Made by a program: the position numbers and the translations under genes. The notes beneath the pieces were generated by a model. It saw nothing but the letters and a program-made list of their open reading frames with translations, did no database searches and was not told where the DNA came from. A stretch of 41,066 nt of DNA from positions 1 through 41,066 of the forward strand of contig JAUSJX010000042.1 in the NCBI GenBank assembly GCA_030647435.1, in the 5' to 3' direction. Source of the stretch: Candidatus Rokuibacteriota bacterium (lineage in GTDB: Bacteria; Methylomirabilota; Methylomirabilia; Rokubacteriales; CSP1-6). Positions 24,583-32,995 of the stretch are shown here, piece by piece; position 1 is the stretch's first letter, and every line of letters starts with the position of its first letter.

Positions 24583-24599
24583 TGGGGCAGCTTGCCCCA
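24583..24599. terminator. Hairpin between convergent genes
   Basis: TGGGGCA-GCT-TGCCCCA forms a 7-bp stem with a 3-base loop in the 43-base gap between the HNH and carboxyltransferase genes. It could terminate transcription from both sides. No clear T-run is present. Confidence 0.5.
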
Positions 24600-24616
24600 C
24601 ACGTCCTCGCTGCGAT

Positions 24617-26170
24617 CTAGGGGCGCATGCCGTGCGAAGAAGGGCCGGGGCGGCGGAGCGGGGCCGCGAGCTCGGCGAAGTCGCAGAGCAGCGGTCGGGT
24701 GTCGCGGGGGTCGACGATCTCCTCGATCCAGAACGTCTCGGCCGAGCGGAACGGCGAGCGGAGCTTGTTGAGCCGCGCCGCGATCTCGGCCATTTTCTTC
24801 TCGCGGTCGGGCGCAGCGTCGAGGTCGGCGCGGTAGGCCGCCTCGATCCCTCCCTCGAGGGGCAGCGAGCCCCAGCGGCCGGACGGCCACGCGTAGCGCG
24901 TACAGTAGCGCCGGCCGTTTCGATGCGCCGCCCCCGCGACGCCGAAGGCGTTCCGCACGATCACCGCGCACCAGGGCACGGAGGTCTGCCACATGGCCGA
25001 CATCGCGCGCACGCCCTGCTTGATCGTCCCCGTGCGCTCGGCCTCGAGGCCGATGAGGAAGCCCGGGCAGTCCACGAGGTAGACCACCGGCAGGTGGAAG
25101 GTCTGCGCCGTGTCCACGAAGCGCTCGACCTTCTGGCAGGTGTCGGCCGTCCAGGCGCCGCCGTAGTGCGTCGGGTCGCTCGCCATGACGGCGACCGGCC
25201 AGCCGTCCAGCCGGGCGAGCCCCGTGATGACCGCGCGGCCGTAGAGCGGGGCGATCTCGAAGAACGAGCCGCGGTCCACCACGGCCTCGACGATCGGGCG
25301 CATACGGTACGTCTTGCGGATGTTGCGCGGGATCGCGCCGAAGAGCCAGTCTTCACGGCGGCTCGGGTCGTCCGTGCGGGGCCCGCGGGGCGGCACGTCA
25401 TCGATCGATGACGGCAGGTAGGAGAGGAAGCGTCGCGCGCGCGCGAAGGCCTCCTCCTCCGTGTCGACGGCGTCGTCGACGGCGCCGGCCTTGAGCTGGA
25501 TCTCCCAGCCGCCGAGCTCCATCTTGGTCAGCTTCTGGCCGATCCGCTCGACAACGGGCGGGCCCGCGACGAAGAGCGCGGACGTGCCCTTGACCATCAG
25601 CGAATAGTGCGCTGCGGCCAGGTGCGCGGCGCCGAGCCCCGCCACGGAGCCGAGACCGAGCGCCACGCGGGGGACGATGGCCATGTTGTCCACCACGGTC
25701 TCCCAGCCATCGACGCCGGGGACGTTGGCGCGGCCCGTGGTCTCGATCGTCTTGACCGAGCCGCCGCCGCCGGAGCCTTCGACGAACCGGATGAGTGGCA
25801 GCCGCAGCTCCTGCGCCATCCGCTCGCACATGAGGTGCTTGCCCTTGATGGTCGCGTCGGCCGAGCCGCCGCGCACGGTGAAATCGTCCCCGCCGACGAC
25901 GACCGGCCGGCCGTCCACGCGCGCCCGGCCGAAGATGAAGTTGGACGGCGTGAGGCTCTCGAGCTCATTGTCCGCGTCGTACGCCGCCGTGCCCGCGATC
26001 TTGCCCACCTCGTGGAAGGTGTCCGGGTCGACCAGGCGCGCGATGCGCTCGCGGATGGTCAAGCGTCCCTCGTCGTGCTGCCGCTTGACGCGCTCCGCGC
26101 CGCCGAGCCGCTCGGCAAAGGCCTCACGGCGTCGCAGCTCGTCGAGTTCGGGTTGCCAGTCGTCAGCCAC
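24617..26170 (-). CDS. Acyl-CoA carboxylase carboxyltransferase subunit (second)
   Basis: A 517-residue carboxyltransferase of the PccB/MmdA family, only distantly similar to the one at 11054. GTG 26170 has GGGAGGG seven bases upstream and is preferred to TTG 26188. The N-terminal half has EGRLTIRERIARLVDPDTFHE, the oxyanion-forming RFVEGSGGGGSVKT and DNMAIVPRVALGLG. The C-terminal half has YGRAVITGLARLDGWPVAV, LVDCPGFLIGLEAERTGTIKQG and AGAAHRNGR. It carboxylates or decarboxylates an acyl-CoA together with biotin carboxylase and carrier proteins that are not in the window. It stands alone, convergent with the HNH gene. TATCAT (5 of 6 to consensus) about 20 bases upstream of the ribosome-binding site is a likely -10 box. 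Confidence 0.9.
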   Translation of the reverse strand: MADDWQPELDELRRREAFAERLGGAERVKRQHDEGRLTIRERIARLVDPDTFHEVGKIAGTAAYDADNELESLTPSNFIFGRARVDGRPVVVGGDDFTVRGGSADATIKGKHLMCERMAQELRLPLIRFVEGSGGGGSVKTIETTGRANVPGVDGWETVVDNMAIVPRVALGLGSVAGLGAAHLAAAHYSLMVKGTSALFVAGPPVVERIGQKLTKMELGGWEIQLKAGAVDDAVDTEEEAFARARRFLSYLPSSIDDVPPRGPRTDDPSRREDWLFGAIPRNIRKTYRMRPIVEAVVDRGSFFEIAPLYGRAVITGLARLDGWPVAVMASDPTHYGGAWTADTCQKVERFVDTAQTFHLPVVYLVDCPGFLIGLEAERTGTIKQGVRAMSAMWQTSVPWCAVIVRNAFGVAGAAHRNGRRYCTRYAWPSGRWGSLPLEGGIEAAYRADLDAAPDREKKMAEIAARLNKLRSPFRSAETFWIEEIVDPRDTRPLLCDFAELAAPLRRPGPSSHGMRP

Positions 26171-26372
26171 GCGTCTGCCCTCCCACAATCCCGGTATGAT
26201 AAGTCAAGATCCGGCCGCACGTCCCGCTTTGTACGCGGGGGACTTCGTCGCATGCGCTGCGCGGCCGCGCTACGCCCGTCGAGGTCTACGCCTGCGCGGA
26301 GGGGCACGCGCGTCTGTGACCGCGCGGCTCGGATTGCCCCCGCTCCCGCTGTCCTGCTACTCTAGCCGCGTC

Positions 26373-26876
26373 ATGGACGGCGAGCGCGGGCCCACTGATT
26401 CTGAGGTTTCTGCCGGCGCGGTCCGGCGGCTGGTCCAGGCCCTCCGCGAGCACCTGACTCTGTCGCGCTTCCATGCCATCGTCGGGATCATTGCCGGCTT
26501 CATCTCCATCAGCGTCGGGCTCTATACGTATCTCCACTTTTCCAGGCCTGGATCGCCCGTGATCGGTGAGATCGTGGTTATTCTGCAGGACGCTCGGACG
26601 GGCAAGCCCGTCACGGACGCGACGGTGGAGATCCTGACTCTCAAGGACGCGGTGGTGACCACGCTGACGCCGGGGGCCGAGGGGCAGGCCCGCGGGAGGC
26701 TCAAGGAGGGCACCTACCGCCTTCGGGTCATTCACCCTCGCTTCGTGGCCGATGCGCGTCAGGTGCAGATCGTCGCCGGGCAGACAGCGGAGGTACGCTT
26801 GAAGCTCGTCCAGCCGGCCCCGAAGACCGGCCCGATCGACGACGCCGTGGGAGCCGTCAAAAGGATCTTCAAGTGA
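26373..26876 (+). CDS. Membrane-anchored protein with an Ig-like / carboxypeptidase-regulatory-like domain
   Basis: The 167-residue protein begins at ATG 26373; the longer upstream frame is a shadow of the carboxyltransferase gene. A charged cytoplasmic N-terminus precedes one helix (about 33-54, VGIIAGFISISVGLYTYLHF). An extracytoplasmic beta domain follows with the pattern GEIVVILQDARTGKPVTDAT and KEGTYRLRVIHPRF, then VQIVAGQTAEVRLKL, as in carboxypeptidase regulatory-like and PEGA-type folds. Function is unknown. No Shine-Dalgarno is visible, and a TACTCT box nine bases before the ATG is another possible leaderless promoter. The MsrB gene follows after 21 bases. Confidence 0.65.
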   Translation: MDGERGPTDSEVSAGAVRRLVQALREHLTLSRFHAIVGIIAGFISISVGLYTYLHFSRPGSPVIGEIVVILQDARTGKPVTDATVEILTLKDAVVTTLTPGAEGQARGRLKEGTYRLRVIHPRFVADARQVQIVAGQTAEVRLKLVQPAPKTGPIDDAVGAVKRIFK

Positions 26877-26897
26877 AGCTCCGTGGAGGGGGCAGAC

Positions 26898-27302
26898 ATG
26901 TCGACGACCGAAGCGTTCGAGATCACCAAGACCGAGGCCGAGTGGCGAAAGATTCTGACTCCCGAGCAGTTCCATGTCCTGCGCAAGCATGGGACGGAGC
27001 GCGCCGGCACGAGCCTGCTCGACAAGGAATACGGTGGCGGCACATTTGTCTGCGCCGCCTGTGATCTGCCCCTCTTTGCGTCAGACACGAAGTACGACAG
27101 CCGCACAGGATGGCCCAGCTTTTGGACCCCGATCGAGGGGGCGACCCGGAACTCCACGGACCGGAGCTTCTTTTCCGTGCGTACGGAGGTGCACTGCCGC
27201 CGCTGCGGAGGGCATCTGGGCCACGTGTTCGACGATGGGCCCAAGCCGACGGGCCTTCGGTATTGCATGAACGGCGTTGCTTTGCAGTTCCGGCGCGGCT
27301 GA
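26898..27302 (+). CDS. msrB: Peptide-methionine (R)-S-oxide reductase MsrB
   Basis: A 134-residue enzyme that reduces the R-epimer of methionine sulfoxide in proteins. ATG 26898 has GGAGGGGG just upstream. Zinc-binding pairs Cys52-Cys55 (CAAC) and Cys100-Cys103 (CRRC) are present, with the substrate motifs TGWPSFW and HCRRCGGHLGHVFDDGP. The catalytic cysteine is Cys123 in RYCMNGVAL (usually RYCINSASL). No signal peptide is visible, so it acts in the cytoplasm. The N-terminal 45 residues are normal for the family. Confidence 0.95.
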   Translation: MSTTEAFEITKTEAEWRKILTPEQFHVLRKHGTERAGTSLLDKEYGGGTFVCAACDLPLFASDTKYDSRTGWPSFWTPIEGATRNSTDRSFFSVRTEVHCRRCGGHLGHVFDDGPKPTGLRYCMNGVALQFRRG

Positions 27303-27352
27303 GCCAAGAAAAGTCCTGCACACGTTTGGCAACTAGACTACCCTTCCGGCGT

Positions 27353-28513
27353 ATGCGGGCCCGGCGATCCGGAGTGTTCGCTCTCGTTGCGGGGCTTGGG
27401 CTGGCCGTGGCCCAGCCCGCCCTCGCGACGTCGCCAACCGCAGTGCTGGAAGCCTTCTTCGAGGGTGCCAACGCGGTCCTGAAGGTCGTGGATCCGTTCG
27501 GCGATCTGGAGCAGCCCCGCCAAGCCGTTCGCGAGCTGGTCAATGAGATCTTCGACCTCCGGGGGGCCTCCGCGCTCGCGCTCGGCTCCGCGTGGCTTTC
27601 GAGAACTCCGGACGAGCAGGACGAGTTCGTCCGGCTGTTCGCCGCCTACCTCGAGCGCGGCTTCATCGGGATGATCGGCGCGAAGGCCAGCGTATCCGAC
27701 GGCGTGAAGATCCAGTACGTCGACGAGTCGATCGGCGACGAGTGGGCAGGCGTCGCGACCTCGCTGCTGACTCGGAACGGTTTGGAGCTTCCCGTCGACT
27801 ATTGGTTCGTTCGCCGTGGCGACCGCTGGAAGGTGCAGGACGTGGTCATCGATGGGGTGAGCCTCATCGCGAACTACCGGTCGCAGTTCACCCGGGTCCT
27901 GGCCGCCTACCCGTATTCGGAGGTCCTCGCGAGGCTGGGAGGCAGCCAGTCTGACGCGCCCGCCATGGTCGCGGCGCCTGCACCGCAGGTCGCGGGAATT
28001 GTTCCGGCCGCGCAGGCGGCGCCGCCAGTACCGCAGGTCCCGCAGATCCCGAGGATTCCGCCGGTGACGCAGAGCCCATGGAGCGCGAATGCGGCAGCCA
28101 CGCCGCCGGCGGCTGGGACGGCTCTGTCGCCGAGGACCTTCCAAGAAATCCATCTCACGGCGCTCCCCAGCGAAGTGTCGTCCTCGGAGCGAGTTCGGGC
28201 CCCCGTGGCGGCGCAGGTCTCCGAAATCCGCGAGAGGTCTGGGCCGGCGCGCGGTGGCCGGGCGGCGGGCGCCTACTGGATTCAGCTGGGCGTCTTTCAA
28301 TCGGTAGATGCCGCGGCTCACCTGGCGGAGCGATTCAGCCGTGACGGCGCGACGATCTCGAAGACCCGGCTCACGAACGCCGCCGGGAACCGGGTGGGTG
28401 TGTGGGCGCGGGTGCGCGTGGGCCCATTCGCCAATCGCCCGGAGGCCGTGTCGAAGCTCCAGGACCTCTCGGCGCGCGGGCAGGCGGGGTTCATCGCCGA
28501 GGCCCGCGACTGA
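27353..28513 (+). CDS. MlaC-like (Tgt2/Ttg2) periplasmic protein fused to a SPOR domain
   Basis: The 386-residue protein starts at ATG 27353 with a Sec signal peptide (residues 1-26, ending ALATS). Residues 30-197 form an MlaC/Ttg2 phospholipid-shuttle domain (PRQAVRELVNEIFDL, EFVRLFAAYLERGFIGMIG, PVDYWFVRRGDRWKVQDVVIDGVSLIANYRSQF). Residues about 201-305 are a Pro/Ala-rich linker. Residues about 307-386 form a SPOR domain (AYWIQLGVFQSVDAAAHLAERF, RVGVWARVRVGPFANRPEAV), which binds denuded peptidoglycan at division sites. The fusion would tether a lipid carrier to septal peptidoglycan; that role is inference. A TAGACT box lies 13 bases before the ATG, with no ribosome-binding site. A stand-alone MlaC is encoded at 38128-38724. 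Confidence 0.8.
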   Translation: MRARRSGVFALVAGLGLAVAQPALATSPTAVLEAFFEGANAVLKVVDPFGDLEQPRQAVRELVNEIFDLRGASALALGSAWLSRTPDEQDEFVRLFAAYLERGFIGMIGAKASVSDGVKIQYVDESIGDEWAGVATSLLTRNGLELPVDYWFVRRGDRWKVQDVVIDGVSLIANYRSQFTRVLAAYPYSEVLARLGGSQSDAPAMVAAPAPQVAGIVPAAQAAPPVPQVPQIPRIPPVTQSPWSANAAATPPAAGTALSPRTFQEIHLTALPSEVSSSERVRAPVAAQVSEIRERSGPARGGRAAGAYWIQLGVFQSVDAAAHLAERFSRDGATISKTRLTNAAGNRVGVWARVRVGPFANRPEAVSKLQDLSARGQAGFIAEARD

Positions 28514-28717
28514 CTTCGCTCGCTTCACTGTCTCCGTTCGCGCCCGGCTTCCACGCGTAAGCTCGCCCCTCTGACGTCGCCGAAAGCGCCCCCGCTCGCC
28601 GGCGCGATCTTCGCCGGCTCCGCCCCGCATCGGTTGCCGATCAAGCCGGTTGTCTTTATCATGGAGCGCTCTGGAGCAGATGCGACGGCCGCTGGGGCAG
28701 CCGCCGCCCACCGCTTT

Positions 28718-28745
28718 CCGACCACCCCTTACCGACCACCCCTTA
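28718..28745 (+). repeat. Perfect 14-bp tandem duplication before a ribosome-binding site
   Basis: CCGACCACCCCTTA occurs twice head to tail, ending three bases before the GGAGGAGG site of the DinB-like gene. The rest of the 246-base gap (28514-28759) contains no gene. A TTGTCTTTATCAT stretch near 28650-28662 may belong to its promoter. Confidence 0.7.
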
Positions 28746-28759
28746 CCGGAGGAGGCAGC

Positions 28760-29242
28760 ATGGGAGCGCGCGCCGAGCAGCTGGCCAAGAAGTTCGACGA
28801 ATCGTGTGCCGAGTTCAACAAGGTCGTCGAGGGCCTGAGTGATGCGGACTGGAAGAAGGAGACGTCGGCGGAGAAGTGGCCGGTCGGAGTCGTGGCCCAT
28901 CACCTGGCCGAGGGGCACGCGAACGTTGGCGGCCTCGTCCACCTGGTGGCCAAGGCGCAGCCCTTGCCGGGCCTGACGTGGGAGATGATTCACGCGAACA
29001 ACGCCAAGCACGCGAAGGAGCAGGCCGGCGTCACCAAGGCGGCCGCGCTCGCGCTCTTGAAGGCGAACGGGGAGAAGACCAGCGCCCTCGTCCGCGGGTT
29101 GAGCGACGCCGAGCTCGACCGCAGCGCGAGCGTGCTCGCCGGCATGCCGGCCATGACGGCCGCGCAGGCGATCGAGGGGATCCTGATCAACCACGTGCAC
29201 GAACACCTGGGCAGCATCCGGGCCACCATCGGCGCGAAGTAG
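28760..29242 (+). CDS. DinB/DUF664-family protein
   Basis: A 160-residue four-helix-bundle protein of the DinB/YfiT superfamily. ATG 28760 has GGAGGAGG seven bases upstream. Metal-type histidines are visible in the usual places: GVVAHHLAEGHANV after the first helix (about residues 42-55) and NHVHEHLGSIRATIG at the C-terminus. The N-terminal FDESCAEFNKVVEGLSDADW, then KWPVGVVAHH, is characteristic of the maleylpyruvate isomerase/DinB group. Members are often thiol-dependent transferases or isomerases, but no specific reaction can be assigned. It starts a run of plus-strand genes that look catabolic. Confidence 0.75.
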   Translation: MGARAEQLAKKFDESCAEFNKVVEGLSDADWKKETSAEKWPVGVVAHHLAEGHANVGGLVHLVAKAQPLPGLTWEMIHANNAKHAKEQAGVTKAAALALLKANGEKTSALVRGLSDAELDRSASVLAGMPAMTAAQAIEGILINHVHEHLGSIRATIGAK

Positions 29243-29256
29243 CGCCAGCGCGCGCC

Positions 29257-30138
29257 ATGAGGGTGTGCATCGTCGGCGCCGGGGCGATCGGCTCCTTCCT
29301 CGGCGCGCATCTCTCGCGTAGCGGCTCCGAGGTCGCCGCGCTCGCGCGGGGGGCCACCGCGGCGGCGCTCCGGGCTCATGGGTTCCGGCTGGAGCAGGCC
29401 GGAGCCCTCGTGACTGCGCCGGTTCGCGTCGTTGAAGACACCGCCGGGCTCGGCGAGCAGGACCTGGTTGTGCTCGCCGTCAAGGGGGCCGTCGCTGACC
29501 CAGGTCGCGGAGAAGATCCTGCCTTTGCTCGGCGGCGAGACCATGGTGCTGACCGCGGCTGCGTGGTCCATGCGACCTGCTCCGTGGTGGAGCCGGGCCG
29601 GGTCCGCCACGGGTTCGGCAACGAGCTGATTGTTGGCGAGCTGGGCGGGGGGGAGCCCGCCGGGGGCGAGCGCGGCGCGCCGCTCTCGGCCCGGGTCACG
29701 GCGCTCGCTTCGCTCCTGCGATCGGCCGGGTTCAAGGCGACTGTTTCCGCGCGCATCCAGGCCGACATCTGGTACAAGCTGTGGTGGAACATGACGATGA
29801 ACCCTCTCTCGGCGCTGACCGGGGCGACGTGCGATCGCATGCTGGACGACCCGCTGCTCAACCACTACAGCGTCTCCATCATGGCGGAGGCGGCGGCGAT
29901 CGGCGAGCGGCTCGGCTGCCCGATCAGCCAGAGCGGCGAGGACCGCAACGCCGTCACGCGCAAGCTCGGCGCCTTCAAGACGTCCATGCTGCAGGACGCC
30001 CTAGCGGGCAGACCCCTCGAGATCGACGCGCTCGTGACCGCCGTGACCGAGATCGGCGGCATGGTCGGCGTGCCGACACCTCACACCGACGCCCTGCTGG
30101 GTCTGATCCGCGTCTATTTGGAGGCTCACCTTGGCTGA
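29257..30138 (+). pseudogene. 2-dehydropantoate 2-reductase-like gene with a frame disruption and internal deletion
   Basis: The open frame of 293 residues starts with a Rossmann motif (MRVCIVGAGAIGSFLGAHL) and ends with a normal KPR C-domain (IWYKLWWNMTMNPLSALTG, PHTDALLGLIRVYLE). After LVVLAVK the correct continuation PSLTQVAEKILPLL and GGETMVLTA is in the next frame (about 29488-29554), consistent with one extra G in GGGGG at 29484-29488. Sense then returns to the original frame at GCVVHATCSVVEPGRVRHGF, skipping about 25-30 residues that in the family contain the conserved substrate-binding Asn. The frame is thus open throughout but the protein is probably inactive. An assembly error at the G-run is possible but would not explain the deletion. 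Confidence 0.7.
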
Positions 30139-31249
30139 TTCGCGTTCGCCGTTCCGTGCCGATCACGTCGGCAGCCTGCTGCGTCCGCCCGCGCTCAAGG
30201 CGCTTCGCCTCGAGAGGGAGTCGGGCAAGGTGAGCGCGGCCGAGCTGAGCAAAGCCGAGGACGCGGCGATCCGGGACGGCGTGAAGCTTCAGCAGGACGT
30301 CGGCCTCCAGGGGATCACCGACGGCGAGATGCGCCGGAAGTCCTGGCACATGGACTTCCTGCTCCAGCTGAGCGGTCTCTCCAGCGAAGGCGAGCTGCTG
30401 CCCGTCACGTTCCACGGGCGCGAGGGCGACCGCTTCTTCACGCGCCCCGACCTCCGGATCGCCAGCCGGGTGACGCGGCCCACGCCGATCTTCGTCGAGG
30501 CCTTCAAGTTCCTGAAGTCGGCGACCACGCGCACGCCCAAGCTGACTATCCCGTCGCCCTGCATGCTCTACACCCAGGTCGGGCGCGCCAATATCGATCC
30601 GGCGGTCTATCCTGACCTCGACGTGTTCGTCGAGGACCTGGCCGCCGCCTATCGCGCGGAGATCGCCGACCTCTACGCGGCCGGCTGCCGCTATCTGCAG
30701 CTCGACGACGTCAGCCTCGCCTACCTGTGCGACGACGAGATGCGCGCGCGGGGACGGGCGCAGGGCGAGGACCCCGACGCGCAGCTCGCGCTGTCGGTCG
30801 AGCTCATCCGGGCCACGCTGCGCGACCGGCCCAAGGACCTGACCGTCTGCACGCATCTTTGCCGGGGCAATTTCCGCTCCGCGTGGCGCGCCCAGGGGGG
30901 CTACGCCGGGATCGCCGAGACCATCTTCAACCAGCTGCCCTACGACGGGTTCTTTCTCGAGTTCGACGACGCGCGCTCGGGGGATTTCTCGCCGCTCCGC
31001 CACGTGCCCAAGCACGTGCGGGTGGTCCTGGGCCTCGTGACGTCGAAGGTGGGCGCCCTCGAGAAGAAGGACGACCTCAAGCGGCGTCTCGACGAGGCGT
31101 CCAAGTACATCGCGCTCGAGCAGCTCTGCGTCAGTCCCCAGTGCGGCTTCTCCTCGACCGTCGAGGGCAATGACGTGGCGGTCGAGGACGAGCGGGCGAA
31201 GCTCTCGCTCTGCGTCGAGCTGGCGCGCGAGGTGTGGGGCAGCCTATGA
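30131..31249 (+). CDS. Cobalamin-independent methionine synthase C-terminal-like protein (MetE-like)
   Basis: A 372-residue UROD/MetE-like TIM-barrel protein. A TTG start at 30131 is supported by GGAGG six bases upstream, and it overlaps the previous stop by eight bases. The start FRADHVGSLLRPPALK and the DGEMRR, LQLDDVSLAY, FLEFDDARSGDFSPL segments are typical of MetE_2/COG0620 stand-alone proteins. Zinc ligands of MetE are represented by His242 and Cys244 (THLCRGN) and Cys338 (SPQCGFSS). The N-terminal half of true MetE is absent, so these proteins transfer methyl groups between unidentified donors and thiols. It overlaps the hydrolase gene downstream (ATGA). Confidence 0.85.
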   Translation: MADSRSPFRADHVGSLLRPPALKALRLERESGKVSAAELSKAEDAAIRDGVKLQQDVGLQGITDGEMRRKSWHMDFLLQLSGLSSEGELLPVTFHGREGDRFFTRPDLRIASRVTRPTPIFVEAFKFLKSATTRTPKLTIPSPCMLYTQVGRANIDPAVYPDLDVFVEDLAAAYRAEIADLYAAGCRYLQLDDVSLAYLCDDEMRARGRAQGEDPDAQLALSVELIRATLRDRPKDLTVCTHLCRGNFRSAWRAQGGYAGIAETIFNQLPYDGFFLEFDDARSGDFSPLRHVPKHVRVVLGLVTSKVGALEKKDDLKRRLDEASKYIALEQLCVSPQCGFSSTVEGNDVAVEDERAKLSLCVELAREVWGSL

Positions 31250-32079
31250 CTGGCCCGCGGGACCACTCGAAGACCGTCGGCGGTCTCACCTTTCACTACG
31301 TCACGTGGGGGCCGGAGTCGGCGCCCCCGCTCGTGCTCCTCCACGGCCTGACCAGCCACGCCCGCAGCTGGGATGCGCTCGGGCGCGAGCTCTCCGCGAA
31401 TCGGCGCGTCATCGCCCTCGACCAGCGCGGCCACGGCGACAGTGACCGCGCGCCGGACGGCGACTACCGCGTCGCGACCATGGCTGGCGACGTCGCGGGG
31501 TTGGTGGACGCGATCGGGCTCGAGCGCTTCGAGCTGCTGGGGCTCTCGATGGGCGGCCGGGTCGGCATCGCGTACGCGGGCGGGCACGCCGCGCGGATCG
31601 AGCGGCTCTGCATCGTGGACATCGGGCCCGAGATACACCTGCCGGGGATGGAGCGCATCCGGCAGATGATGGCGGCGTCGCCGGAGCGGATCGGGTCGGA
31701 AGAGGAGGCCATCGAGTACGTGCGCCGGGCCAACCCGCGCGCGCCCGAGGCGGGACTGCGCGAGCGCGTGCGCCACGGGATGCGGCTTCACCCCGACGGC
31801 GGGCTCGAGTGGAAGTACGACAAGGCGCTCCGCGACATGATGCGGCAGGGCGGCCGGCGGGAGACGCTCGACCTCTGGGAGCCGCTCCGCCGGATCACCG
31901 CCCCGACACTGCTCGTGCGCGGGGCCGACAGCGACGTCCTCTCCGCCGACGTCGCCAAGCGGATGCTCGATGCCCTGCCGGACGGCCGGCTCGTGGAGAT
32001 TCCGGGCGCCGGTCACCCGGTGCCGCTCGACCAGCCCGAGGCCTTCGCGTGCGCCATCCGCGCCTTCCTCGAAGTCTAG
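31246..32079 (+). CDS. Alpha/beta hydrolase with serine nucleophile
   Basis: A 277-residue alpha/beta hydrolase. ATG 31246 overlaps the preceding stop as ATGA and is preferred to the GTG-type start four codons upstream. The oxyanion-hole motif LLHGLTSHARSW, nucleophile elbow GLSMGG (Ser101), acid in RGADSDVLS and His in GAGHPVPLDQPE complete a catalytic triad. Typical reactions are ester, lactone or C-C bond hydrolysis; the substrate is unknown. A tandem 20-bp duplication follows the gene. Confidence 0.88.
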   Translation: MTGPRDHSKTVGGLTFHYVTWGPESAPPLVLLHGLTSHARSWDALGRELSANRRVIALDQRGHGDSDRAPDGDYRVATMAGDVAGLVDAIGLERFELLGLSMGGRVGIAYAGGHAARIERLCIVDIGPEIHLPGMERIRQMMAASPERIGSEEEAIEYVRRANPRAPEAGLRERVRHGMRLHPDGGLEWKYDKALRDMMRQGGRRETLDLWEPLRRITAPTLLVRGADSDVLSADVAKRMLDALPDGRLVEIPGAGHPVPLDQPEAFACAIRAFLEV

Positions 32080-32100
32080 CGCCGGCCGCGCGGCCTGCTG

Positions 32101-32140
32101 TGCACGACGGAAGCCCTTCCTGCACGACGGAAGCCCTTCC
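32101..32140 (+). repeat. Perfect 20-bp tandem duplication
   Basis: A unit starting TGCACGACGG and ending AAGCCCTTCC is present twice with no mismatch, between the hydrolase stop and the AGGAGG site of the SDR gene. It lies in the 5' leader of the SDR gene if that gene is transcribed from upstream. Confidence 0.8.
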
Positions 32141-32166
32141 TGATCGATGAGGAGGATATCTTCGAG

Positions 32167-32925
32167 ATGACGTCATCCAATAGGGTCGCGATCGTTACGG
32201 GCGCCGGCACCGGCATCGGCAAGCACTCCGCGCTGGCGCTCCTCAAGGAAGGCTATGCCGTCACCTTGGCGGGACGCCGCAAGGATCTGCTGGAGGCGAC
32301 GGCCGCGGAGGGGAAGTCGACCGGCTCGCGGGCGCTCGTCGTGCCGACCGACGTCAGCGATCCCGCGTCGGTTCGAGCGCTGTTCGCCAGGACGAAGGAG
32401 GCCTTCGGCCGGCTCGATCTGCTGTTCAACAACGCAGGCATCGGCGCGCCGCCCGTGCCGCTCGAAGACCTGCCGTACGAGCAATGGAAGGCGGTGGTCG
32501 ATATCAACCTGACCGGCGCCTTTCTGTGCACGCAGGAGGCCTTCAAGATGATGAAGAGCCAGCAGCCCCGCGGCGGGCGCATCATCAACAACGGCTCCAT
32601 CTCGGCGCACGCCCCGCGGCCGAACTCGGCCGCGTATACGTCGACGAAGCACGCGATGACGGGCCTGACCAAGTCGACCTCGCTCGACGGGCGAAAGTAC
32701 GACATCGCGTGCGGCCAGATCGACATCGGCAATGCCGCGACGGAGATGACGGCGAGAATGAGCAAGGGCGTGGCGCAGGCCAACGGGTCCATCGAGGTCG
32801 AGCCGACGATGGACGTCCAGAACGTGGCGCGGTCGGTCGTGTACATGGCCAGCCTCCCGCTGGATGCCAACATTCAGTTCCTGACCGTCATGGCGACGAA
32901 GATGCCCTTCGTCGGCCGCGGGTAG
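32167..32925 (+). CDS. Short-chain dehydrogenase/reductase (classical SDR)
   Basis: A 252-residue NAD(P)-dependent oxidoreductase. The cofactor motif TGAGTGIG is at 11-18 and NNAG at 88-91. Asn114 (DINLTG), Ser144, Tyr157 and Lys161 (YTSTK) supply the catalytic residues. An Arg pair after strand 2 (AGRRKD) suggests NADPH preference. The substrate alcohol or ketone is unknown. GAGGAGG lies about 12 bases upstream of ATG 32167, a rather long spacing. Confidence 0.92.
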   Translation: MTSSNRVAIVTGAGTGIGKHSALALLKEGYAVTLAGRRKDLLEATAAEGKSTGSRALVVPTDVSDPASVRALFARTKEAFGRLDLLFNNAGIGAPPVPLEDLPYEQWKAVVDINLTGAFLCTQEAFKMMKSQQPRGGRIINNGSISAHAPRPNSAAYTSTKHAMTGLTKSTSLDGRKYDIACGQIDIGNAATEMTARMSKGVAQANGSIEVEPTMDVQNVARSVVYMASLPLDANIQFLTVMATKMPFVGRG

Positions 32926-32930
32926 TCCTG

Positions 32931-32939
32931 TGCTACAGT
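32931..32939 (+). promoter_or_regulatory. Possible extended -10 promoter
   Basis: TGCTACAGT has the TG-x extension and a -10 hexamer (TACAGT) five bases after the SDR stop, in the 70-base gap before the aldolase gene. No -35 box is recognisable. It would give a leader that contains the AGGAGG site of the next gene. Confidence 0.3.
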
Positions 32940-32995
32940 ACCCTGCGCTGCGCCAGGTGTGAGTGCTCCGAACCCATCGACAGGAGGCGGTTCCC

